A stretch of 64,000 nucleotides of DNA from Zygnema cylindricum (Eukaryota > Streptophyta > Zygnematophyceae > Zygnematales > Zygnemataceae), in the NCBI GenBank assembly GCA_037447655.1, contig JBBHKE010000349.1, positions 248,001 through 312,000 on the forward strand, in the 5' to 3' direction. Numbering within the stretch: the stretch's first letter is position 1; every line of letters starts with the position of its first letter. The notes beneath the pieces were generated by a model. It searched no databases and was not told the origin of the DNA. It was given only the letters and a program-made list of their open reading frames with translations. A program made the translations under genes and the position numbers. This document shows positions 10,980 through 22,300 of this stretch, one piece after another.

Positions 10980-12038
10980 TAACTCCGCCCACCTCCCTCT
11001 CTTCCCATAGCACCGTTATCCCTCCCTTCCTCCCCTCTCCCCCCTCTACTCCTCTCACTCCCCATCCCTCTCTTCTCTTCTCCACTCCCTCAATTCCTTC
11101 CCTCCCCTCCCTCTCCCTCTCCTCCCCCCCGTCCCCTCCCTCTGTCTCTACTCCCTTCCTCTCCTCCCCCTCCCCCCTACTCTGGTCAAACCAAACAGCG
11201 AATCTGCCGTCCAAATAGTCGCAGAAGAAACTGCTCTCCCTCCCTCCCCCCCCCCCCCCAAACACAAAAACAAAAAAAATAAAATAAAAAAAAAGGGCAT
11301 CAAACCACTTCCTCTCCCTCTCCTCCCTCAATTTCCACCCTTCCAGAATTCGCCAATTGTCTATATCTTTCTTTTCCTCTTTTCCTTCCCTCTCCCTCCC
11401 CGCTCACTTTCGTTCCACCCACTCCCTCTTTTTCCAGTTTTTACTTTTCCAGTTCAATTTTGGGCCCTCTCCTCCTTCCTCACTCCCCTCCCCTTCTCCC
11501 TCCCCCCTCCCACCCCCCCACCTATTCTCTCAGCACTCCGCACCCTCCCACCTTTATCCCTACCTACCCCGTGCAGCCCCACAAAGTCTCTCCTTTCCCC
11601 TCCCCTCCCCCCTCCCCCCAAGAACAGTCCCCACCCCCTCCCCCTCCCCTCCTGAACCCACACACCGCTACCGTACCGTACCATACCGTACCGTACCTGC
11701 CACAGTACGGCCCCAGTGCCAGCCTCTCCTCTCACTCCACATCCACACTATATAGGGTGCACTCTACACTTAACGCACACACCTGTAACCGTACCGTACC
11801 GTACCGTACCTGGCGCCGTACACCCCCCCCCTCTGCACCCACACTACATACGGTATGCCTCGGACTGTACGGACCGTACGGTCGTACCTGGCGCCGTACA
11901 GGCCGACAAAGAGGAGAGGAGAGTCGAAGGCGCGACAAAACGCCCAGATGCACAAAACGACACGGATGTACCCTGGGACAAAACAGTACGGAAAGGGACA
12001 CAAGGGCAGTTAGGGAGAGGCGACTATGGCGACTTTAA

Positions 12039-12087
<49 letters not shown>

Positions 12088-12500
12088 ATTTTCACTCTCC
12101 GCCTGTCCAGCCTTCGCTCTGCCTCTACCTCTCACTCTTCCTTTCCCTCTCCCTCTCCTCCTCCCTCTCCTTCTCCCCCCAATACCTTTGCCACTGCCGC
12201 CCTCTCTCTTCCCCTATCACGCCCTCCCCCCTATCTCCTCCCTCTCCCTCTCAATTTACCTCTCTCTCTCTCTCCCTCCCTCCCCTTTATCCCCTCCTCT
12301 GTCTTCCCCTCCCCCTTTCCCCCTATCTTCTCCCAACCCTCTCAATTTCCCTCTCTCTCCCCTAGCCCCCCAGTCTCCTCCTTTCTTCTCCTCTCCCTCT
12401 CCCCCTACCCCTTCCCTCTGCCCCTCGATTTCCCTCTCCCTCTCAATTTCCCTCTCCTTCTCTCTCTCTCCCTTCCCCCCCTCTCCCTCTACCCCTCCCT
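10980..12500. repeat. 1.5-kb polypyrimidine block with CCGTA repeats
   Basis: Almost the whole stretch is C/T on the plus strand (CCCTCTCC units), broken at 11660-11900 by runs of the pentamer CCGTA and at 12033-12086 by a pure (CT)n microsatellite. Long reading frames in several frames are by-products of this composition. Confidence 0.9.
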
Positions 12501-13560
12501 TACCGCCAATATTTGGCGCGTACAGGTAGATGGGCCACGCCATCACGAATTCACCCACACGTGCGAATTTCGTACAAAATCGGTCTTTTCCGTACAATTC
12601 CGCTCGGAAATTCCGGTACCGCTGCCAACAGACAGCTTCCGTACAGGTTTTGCGCAGAGCTTTTGTCGTTTTGTGGGAGCGGGAATTCGGCCGCAGCGAA
12701 GCCGACTTCGAATCGAAGAGAAACAAAAATTAAAAAACTGCGATTTCGACGCGCTTTCGGACAAAAACTATGTACGGATCTGTTTGACTGTTTGAGTACT
12801 GTACGGAACGAATGCGAAGGGCCGGAGCAGTCGGTCCACGTGGCACAAATCACTTTTTGCGTCGCACTTTTGGCAGAGCGTTATCTTTGCAACGGCTTAT
12901 CTATGGAGGTAGTTCCGTGCGAATCGTGACGTCACATGACATTTCAATGCCCATATTGTAAATGCGGATCCGGACAAATTATGCCAAATCTCTGATGGAA
13001 ATCTTTTGTGCTGAAGAATCTTCTGATCCTGCCCGAGAATCTCAAAGAATCCAATCGTTTTGCAGCCGGCCTCCGTCTTTTGCAATGTACTGTAGCGTGG
13101 CGTAAAATGTACACTTTTTGACTTTTTCCCGTCGGTGAATTGAAAAGTTTATATTCAACCGGCGATCTCGGCGCTGAACGATATCATCTGCATACGTCAT
13201 CATTTCGTTCGCACCGTGAAATGCGCATCATACGATACGCCTTCGATTCTCTATCTTGTCGTCATCCGGCCAGTTTCGCCATCGCTTCGGAGCATAGTTC
13301 AAAAGTAGGCGTTTTTATGGTAGGCCTTTGGTCGGCGCCTTTATCGTAAGTTGTGTTATGGGCTTTTCATGTGATCTTCTTAGATCGCTACTTTGATCAG
13401 AGACCGTCCGATCGTCCGAATCTGACGGTGTAAATAATTTTTTTTGGTCCGAATGTTTTAATTGGTCCGAATAGGTCCGAATACAATATGGGTCTTAAGG
13501 TCATATTGTATGTTTTGCATACAATAGGCATATTGTATGGGCCTACTTTTACCTACTTTT
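12500..13560. other. Intergenic, no gene seen
   Basis: The composition is more balanced, but no coding region is recognised. Four GTCCGAAT units occur near 13404-13480, and ATACAATATG/CATATTGTAT palindromic pieces occur at 13480-13545. Confidence 0.5.
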
Positions 13561-13594
13561 GAACTATGCTTCGGAAAAAACAACACGGGAATCT

Positions 13595-14155
13595 ACCCCA
13601 GCGGTCGCAAACGGTCAACCGAAACCGTGACCGACCGTTAACCGACCGCCAGCGCCGGATCCGGAACGGATTTGGTTGCCAAATTTCGGGGGCCGGGCGG
13701 TTGCGGTCGGTTGATTCACCAGGGAAAAAAAAAGCCGGTTACGGTCTGTTAACCAAAAATGAAAATTTTGTACTGTCCATACAATCCAACATTATTGTAC
13801 TTTGTACTCTTTGGTATCGTGGAAGTACGTGACATCATGATGAGCGTCGCAAATCTGACACGGTAGTAAGTAGTAACATTAATCATTTCGCAAATCTTAG
13901 GGAACGCGACAAATTGTAATTATTGGCTTATTCATACGTCGTACATTATTGCAAAGTACATTAACGCTAATAACAACGAGCGTTGTAATTTTGTACTTTT
14001 TCGGTTACGAGCGGGCACGGATAGTCGCGAGAAATCGACTTTCGGTTAACTTTTATTTTCGTAACCGCCGGTCGGTTAACGGTTAACAATTTTGGAGCGT
14101 GACATAACCCGGTCGGGCGTCGGTTACTCAGATTTTGAAAAAAAAAAACGGTCGG
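13595..14155. mobile_element. Possible hAT-like element with GGTCGGTTAACC subterminal repeats
   Basis: Several copies of GGTCGGTTAAC and its complement cluster at both ends (13600-13770 and 14035-14155), starting CAGCGGTCGCAAACGGTC. hAT elements often have such subterminal repeats. I could not define matching termini or an 8-bp duplication. A single MITE-like end (GAGCGTTGTAA) also lies near 13985. Confidence 0.3.
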
Positions 14156-14689
14156 TTACATCGCTTTCATTCGAGGGAGAGCCTGAGAGTTCTTTCGATT
14201 CTCGACCCGGAATCGTCGACGTGACACACGCTGTTTCAAGTGAGTGGCATCGAATGAGCCGCGCCGCTCTCCATAATTTAGTGTGGATACTTGCAATAAA
14301 TATGTTACCGCTACAGTAGTAATTCAGTACTGTGCCTCCCACCGCCATGGCGCTAATACGACGAACTCGATCGTGGCACTTCTTGGCCGAAAATCATGAA
14401 ATAGTGCGCGTCACGCGATGTGAGGGAGTGGACTACGACCTGCCACGTCTCCCAACACAGAATTACTGCTGTGCGTCGTTTTTTTCGTATTTACCGTCGT
14501 AATTCCTAACGCAAGATGCCGCGTAGTTTCATGCCAGTTTATGGAATTTTCACTTTTTCTTGGTGTGAAGAAGGCGTGCATGTTTTTTACGGCTGCTCTG
14601 GATTCAACAGGATTAGTTTAAGTTTTGAACGAATTAGAAACAAAATCGAGGGTTAAGATGGGAAAAATAGGAAAGTGAAGTACAATATT

Positions 14690-14960
14690 TCATAGGACTT
14701 TATCAAGAAAACGCGGTGGTAAACCATCGGAGAATATGGAGCAAAAAGAAAAAGAAAGGGAAAAATGAAACCGAAAACCGGACGCGGGTGGAAGCAAACA
14801 AAAAGAAAAAAGAGGTCAAAAGAAAGAGAGGGACTAACACAAAAAGGACAAGCCAACGAAAGACATGGAAAAGGGACAACAAGCACAAAAAAACGACAAA
14901 ATATTGTATCCAAAACAAAAACTACCTAACCAACCTTCAACATAGCTAAAAAACCTACTA
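14690..14960 (-). mobile_element. LINE 3' tail remnant in duplicate copy 2
   Basis: This is the counterpart of the remnant at 9195-9500, with the same GATGGTTTACC motif followed by an AATAAAGTCC string on the minus strand. It has only a few differences and therefore predates the duplication. Confidence 0.6.
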
Positions 14961-15119
14961 AAAGCAGAAGTAACTAGTAAGAATAACTTCAAGAAATATG
15001 ATCGGAGTAGAAGAAATAATTACCCTATCATATCTTTTACACTTGAGATTTTTGATAATTAAATAACTAAATAGTGGTCAGTCGGTTTTTGTGTTTATTA
15101 AAGAATGATGTCGGTTCTC

Positions 15120-15833
15120 AATTGTTGACGTAGTAGTTGCTGAAGCCCCCCACAATGTGTAGAATGAATTGGAGGTCTTGATTTCATATTGGTTATCGTA
15201 TTTATTGTGCAAAATAATTATTATTGATTGTTCGAATCTTGAAAAATTTATCTATTCGAGTATTTAAAGTTTACAACTATGAATTTATTAGCATTGTGGA
15301 GGACATCAGAGTAGACTACTATGTCATGCATATCCCTTGCCTAAAAGTTATTCAGTTATTCCAACATGGTGGTATTTGATCCTGTTCTATGCTGTGAAGT
15401 GTCGAGATTTACAAAAAAAAAAAACAAAAACAAAAACAAAAACAGAATAAATAATTTCCCATTCCAATGTATATTTAGCCAATTTCGGACGGCTGATATT
15501 GTCCATTTGCTAGAAAAAACAACAATGTACGATAATTGGCGCTCAATTATTTGCGTACAGTTATGAAAGGGAATGAGTGGCTGACGTGATGTAACGTGGC
15601 AGATTTTAATAGGTTCCTTGTCCTTTGCTGAAGGACTATTCCTCCATGTAAGGGACATTTATCCCACAATATTTTTTTTTTTCTTATGTCCAAGGGTTTA
15701 GCGTACCAAACATGACTATTAGTACTCCTCTCACTTGGTGACCGCCTCCCTTGTTTAAAAATTAATTGAAGACAAGAAGATATACAGTTGAATTACAGAA
15801 CCAAAAACATCAATATAATTGATTTTTTTAACT
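15120..15833. other. 0.7-kb segment present in only one duplicate
   Basis: Flanking sequence is collinear on both sides with 9628-9634 in the other copy, so either an insertion occurred here or a deletion occurred there. No coding region, terminal repeat or target duplication is visible. Confidence 0.7.
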
Positions 15834-16320
15834 CAAAAAAAGTTCAGATAACCATGCAATAAAATTTTCTTCATTCTACTTACCACAAATGCAAGGTCGC
15901 ATAAAACCACGGTATAAGGAAGATTCACATGTTTAAAAAAAAAGGGGGCTGACTTTATTAAAAAGCGTGATGATTTGCAAATTTTGTATTTTCACAAACA
16001 AATTGGAATACAAAACAAAAGGCACTGCTGGTGCATATACTGACAAATTTGAAGGTATAGAAATAAAACATAAGCACATTTGAAATCACATAATTTTTAA
16101 TCGCCGCAGTTCTACAGGCCTAAATTACAAAGGGCTAACTATTGGAAGCTCCGATCTACTTAATTTTTCTTTCGTGCTAATCAACTAAAAATAAAATGAA
16201 AAATAGATGCGGCGATAAATAGAAAAAAGATGGTGGATTTCCTTCTCCATTTTCCTTTCCAATTTCAGCCATGCAATCCGAAATCCGTGACTTATAATCG
16301 ATCTAGAATCTAATAACTCT

Positions 16321-19300
16321 TTACTTGGTGTACAAAACGTCCTCCCATGGATGACGGTACAAGGGTTGTTTGAGTCGCTTTTGGTCAAATGTATGCCTGC
16401 AAAATCAGTAAAAGTTAAAATGAAATTCATACAAATAAACCGATAAATCAAGAAAAAAATAAGCAATAATAAATTAGAGTCAAAGCAATGTTGCCAGTTT
16501 GTGGTTAATTAAACCCTGCGAGGGTTCAGACGTTTAAACCCTGTTTTCGGGCTTTTCAATAGTTTAAACAATAAAATCCATTTGTACAAAACTTTTTTTG
16601 TCAGTAGCTTGCATGTTGTGGAATTTTTAGAGTCTGTACTATCTTTTAGTCCACAATTTTCTAGCCCAAGTTTCTTCAAGCAAATTAAAGATTTGATGCC
16701 CTTTTACTTAAAAGAATTTCACTAAAAGTATGTCATAATTTCCATTGTCTACAATATTACATTTTTTATTTTTTTTTCAACGAAGCTACCATGGTGTGCT
16801 TCTAAAAAAATTAAACATCAAAGTGAAAATTGAACCTTATACTTTTTAAGTATTTCATTATTTCTAAGAAATTGAGATAAATTTCCCTGACTTACAATGT
16901 CTTAAGTCAGTAAAAGACACGAGAAAAACACTACAAAAGTTATGAAAGGAATAAATCATGAGTTTGAGATAAGTGTAAGTTCTGTCTGAAAATTTGTGAA
17001 GAAATATTAACAGAAAAATGGCTGGTGTGAACGTTGAACGGTTGTTTAAACGTTTCAAAAGTTCTGGCATACTATTTAAAATTAACAACAACCTACAGTC
17101 AACAGAGACGGGAACACTATTTAACTACCTTGTCAATCAAAATAGCTGTTTTTGAAACAAAACCAGCAGATTTTTAGCAAAAACAAAGATTAAAAAATAC
17201 ACCTGATCTGAAGACATTTAATGCATGAACCAGTGTGGACTGCCAATGGAGCCAAAACAAAGTATGCAAAAAAAAAAACCTTCGCCAATCAAAATGACCA
17301 CAGTTCATCATATACTGCCAAAGGAGTTTCTCTTATATACCCAAGAAAAGAGAGAAGAGCAGACATACCCAATAAGACCGATGCTTCGAGCCAATACAAA
17401 GAGACCGTTGAGGTATCCGATTTCTACAATATCGTCAATTTCTTCCTTTGTAAATAAGGCACAACTGTTCAAAAGATCCAGAAAGAGAGCTCCAATACAT
17501 CCGTCGACATTGAGAACTAAATTGTTTGCTTTACGGAGAGTGTAGGTCTCCACGGTAACGGCATATTCCATGTATTTTACAGAGGGAAAGTGGGTTCGAG
17601 AGTACTCCTGGAGGAGCTCCACACGTTTGTCACGGTTGTCACGACTCTTGATGCTGAGGAGAGGGGGGGGAGACAGAGAGACAGGTTTATGGATAAGTGT
17701 GCATGTCATTTCGTACATTAGAACATCTAGCCAAAGATGGAGGAGAGAGGGAGAAGAGGGGGGGGGGGAGGGGTTGAGGGAGGGGTTGAGGGATGGAGGA
17801 GAGAGGGAGAGGGAGAGGGGGAGAGTGAGGGGGAAGGGGAGGGGGAGGGGGAGAGTGGATGCCTCACCGGTGACCAATCCCAGGCACTCGAATTCCCTTC
17901 TTCTTCATCCCCTCCACAAACTCGTAGGGGGTCCAGTTCTGCAATCATCCGGGCATGACATCAGCAAATATGCCTGCTTGCTTCCTGCTAACATCAGCTT
18001 AAAAAACAAAAAATCCCTTAAAACTTACGAAATTCGGAGGGCGAAATAGAAAACGAGTTCCATTTAACAACTAGAGCTTAGCCCTGTAGGATTAAATAGT
18101 TGAATATTTAAACTACTACTCAACAGTACTCAGCCTCAAACCACCAATTCCATGTGTCAGTTAGACGGGCTGTTCAAAATCTTGCAAAACAATAAATCGA
18201 GACCAAAAAAAAATAACAAACTATCGCGTTTATTCAGGATTTTACAGCAAAGAAATCTCGAAAAGGAAAGCAGTGATGAAAAATAAACCAAAAATGGATA
18301 CCTTGTCGCAGGCTTCCTTAAAATAACGAGCCGCATCATCCACAGCTCCCCCGAAACGAGGTCCAATAGTGAGAAGACCTGTTGAAAAAGAATATATTCC
18401 CATTTTTAATTCGCACGGTCTATTTAGGAGAGATCGATTCTTCCCTCCACCTCAACCTCTTAAAACTCACTTGCTCCCTTCCTTCCACTTCCAAAACAAA
18501 GGCAAAAAAGAACTGCAATAACCTATAAACAACTACGATCACCAGAGATCACCAAATTTTGACATATTTTCCCAAATCAAAAACTGACAGATGTACATTT
18601 TTGAACATGTCTTCTCTTCTAAAAAAAGAGAGTGAGAAAGAGGGTGCAACAAAAAAAGGACAGGGGGAGAAGGAGAACATCAGGTGCAAATAGTGGACGT
18701 GAGGGAGGAGAGAGGGAGGGTGGGATAAAGAGACAGGACAAAAGAGAGAAAGTGGAGGAAAAGGCAGCATGACAAAACTGGGAAGGAGAGGAAGAGGGCA
18801 AGTTACATATCAAACTGTTCTTTTAACCATTCTAGAAAAGTCAGGGATATAAACAAATACGGAATAAAAAAGAGTGGGAGAATGAAGGATATTGACAATT
18901 GTGGAATAAAAAAGATTGGGAGAACAAAGGATATTGACAATTGTGGAATAAAAAAGCGTCAGAGAGATTTGTGTTCCCACCTGAGACCAGACAAGAGATG
19001 ACATCCTTTCCGGCACGTGCCGTGACTATGGCGTTGTGGGCCCCGGAAACACAGGGGCCATGGTCGGCACAGAGAACTACACACATCTGGAAACACTCCC
19101 TCCAGCCCCCAATTGTTGAGAAAAAAAACCCAATTCTTGAGAAAAAAAACCCAATTCTTGAGAAAAAAAACCCAATTCTTGAGAAAAAAAACCCATTTCT
19201 TGAGAAAAAACCAATTATCGACTCCGCCTTTCTCTCTCCCACTCCGTATCCCTCTCTCTCGCAGACACTCTAGCATAAGTTGAATGGAAATTTTTAATAC

Positions 19301-22300
19301 AAGCAGAAAAAAATGGACAAACATATTGCATTGCTCACCGAATATTTGTGGCATATTATTGTTGTCAAGACTGTTGTGATCAGGCGTCTACAACAAGTAT
19401 TATGGTTTATACTTTAAAACACCTAAATTTACAAAAAAAAACTTTAAATAAACTGTTTAAGCCGTAGTTAGGATCACACTCATGATAGTGAACCCTATGG
19501 TTGTCTCCTACGGTAAGTAAAAACCCTAATTGAAAGTTGCACGCTAGATAAAAGAAAAAGGGGAGAAAGAATGTTAAACATCCACCAGTAAAATCAGAAC
19601 CGCTTCCTTTCTGACTCTAATAACCCACCAGAAAACCTGAAAAAGGCACTTAAATGCCGTTAAGAACCTCAAAAAAATCGAGAAAAAGCACGGGAAAGAA
19701 AAACGGAAAGGAAGAAAAGCAGGAAATTTCCAACTCACTTCTATGAATTTTGTGCAGTATTTTGGGAGGCTCCGTTTGAACCATAGGAGAGAGATGACAT
19801 CACCCACTCCATAATCCTTTTCTATAATGGTGGACATGGGGACTCCAGCATAGGTGGGCTCCTCACCTGGCATTGCTCAGATTCCCAGAAATTTATTCGA
19901 GGTAATTGTCGGGTTTTCTCTCAAAATTCTAAAAGGCGTAAAATTTAGAATTTTCTCGTCAGATTCTCAGGATTTATCAATGGTAAATTTTTGTATTCTA
20001 ATTGCTTATTTGATACCTCAAGTGAAATGAACAGGACAGCCACACTGTTTCCAAATTTTTTCTTTGAATGTTTTTGAAATTTTGCTCAAATATTGTTTTC
20101 AAAGGTTTTCTGTTTACTTAAAATGCTCTTGAAGGGTTGCTTAAATATTTAGATAGGAGGTTTTCCAGAGCTTTTCAAAAGTCATTTTTTTTTTCAGCTA
20201 CTACATTTCAACACCTCGAGTCAAAACGAGCAGTATTTTGTTCAAGAGTTTTAGAAGGGTTCTTTCAGGATTATTTCAGAAATTTCCCAGGAATTTTTAC
20301 AGGGTTTTTTACAGTATTCTATTTTTTCTCTGTTCTTTCAGTTTTCCCTCAGTTTGTCAAAATTACCTCGATCATCACAAATTGTGGAAACCACATGTGT
20401 GGGAGCTCGAACTCGCCCAGCTTTAATGGCCACCCGGAGGTCCTCTGGAACTTTTGGTGGGGTCACCTCCACTAGAGGCTTCACTAATCCCTCTTCCACC
20501 TAGGAGGGTGACAGGTAAAATACAAAAACAAAAACAAAAATAAACATATGTAAACTGGTGAGTGAGAAGGGACACAGGTCCGTAATAGTAACATTCTGGG
20601 GATTCAAAACCTTAAAGCCACCATTTTATTTATCTCGGTAGATTCCTTTTCTTAAACAATCTTAAGCCGTTCACAAAAAATAAACACCTAAAGAATCTAA
20701 AAACACAGTCCCTAATATACAAAGAAATCTAAAAACGCACATGATTAATGCTGCTCCTCCACCAAAAGCAAATAGGAGGTCAAAAACTGTCTTAAACAAC
20801 ATTGAATTCCAAAAAAAAATAAAAGGATAATAACTAAAAAATCAGAAAACAGCCCCAAGTAAAACACACACAGGTGTTCCTTACAAGTTTGGCGAAAGTT
20901 TTTTTTATTGTGGCTTCCAAATCTTCAAAGGAGGTAGGGACTATGGCTCCCGCATCCTGTAAAGCCTTGTTTTTGGCTTGGGCAGATTCCAGTTCCCCAC
21001 CACTCTTGGCACCCTGGACCACCACAAAAAAAAATATACATATACTAAATTTTTGATTTCTGAAGGATTTTTTTATGGGAATTTAAAGAATTTTAGAGTC
21101 TTAAGGAGTAAATTAAGGGTAGGCGGAGTAAAAGACGTGAAAAAATATAAAAGCAGGTGAAATTCGGGTGGGAAAGGGATGGAAGTAAAGGACCACTGGC
21201 GGCACGTTCAAACTTCACTTTCGACTTAACTAGTGCACGTATAAGAGATGAAAAGAAGTACAACAGGAGAGAAAGGAGAGTGAAAGAAAGGATGGAAAAA
21301 TGGAGAATATAGGGCTGAAAAAGGGATGGCACAAGGGTAAAAGCCAGTTAAGAAAAAGAGACAGGAAAAAAAACATGTTTCTGCATTACTGACCGCATGT
21401 CCAAACTGTACTTCCGACTTAAATAGTGTAGCACACGTCCCGCTGACCCACGCCACTACCGGTTTTTGAACTCGCCCCTCCTTCAGAGCCTCCACCAAAG
21501 AATATTCGTCACTGCCTCCCAATTCTCCCAATACCACAATCATCTTGATCTGGAAAAAACGCACATCAGAGAGAGTCACGGTTAACAACAGTTAGGGGTG
21601 AGACTTCTTCAAAACTGAGAGAAGAAGCCTGAAATTAACCACGTTGAACTATAGCACACTGAGATAAGAAGAGTACTACTTATAAGTCTACAATACTTTA
21701 CAGAGAAGATGAAGGTGAACTGTCTCCAACACAGTACTAACATTGATTACTCCTTCACAGAAAAAGCAATCAGCATGTAGTTGGGGAAGATCTAGCGAAA
21801 CTACTGTTAAGGTGAAAGAAGAGAAGGAAAGAGAGTTACAGGTTTGGAAGGTCAAATGAAAAATTTACACCATGAGCTATACATATGCATATGAATAAAT
21901 TGAGTCATATGCTGCGCAGTTCGTTTACTAAGATGTATTTCACTCTAGTCTCAGATATTCGCCAGGAACTTCAGCAGTTTCCGATTTCTGGTAGGCTTAT
22001 CATGTTGTCTAACTTACAAAAAAAAAGTAATCGTAACTGTAAAACAAAAAAGCCTTTAAATAAAAACTGCTGAAATTCGTAGCTGATGCTAAATAACACC
22101 TCTGCAAAACCTCAGCAGGGACAGAGATGACTATTGTATGGCCCCATCAAAGATTCCTGCAAAACCTGCTTTATTCATCCAGGTATTAATGAATTCGACC
22201 TTAAATAATAAGAAACTATTTATGAACCTTCAAATAAATGAGGAACTATGCAATACCTGTGGAATGTGGCTAAACCGCAGGACGTGATCAGAGAGAGTGG

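Larger units (their letters stand above)
14157..17166. repeat. Direct duplicate (copy 2), the copy joined to the intact ACLB gene
   Basis: The block is collinear with 8040-10969. Here the last intron continues into the rest of ACLB, so this is the original context. It has the empty site for the 8201-8817 MITE and an extra segment at 15120-15833. Confidence 0.9.

Noticed and set aside
11716-12795. 359-codon frame rich in Ser/Pro/Leu
   Set aside because: It runs through polypyrimidine DNA, and all frames on both strands are open there. No domain is visible.
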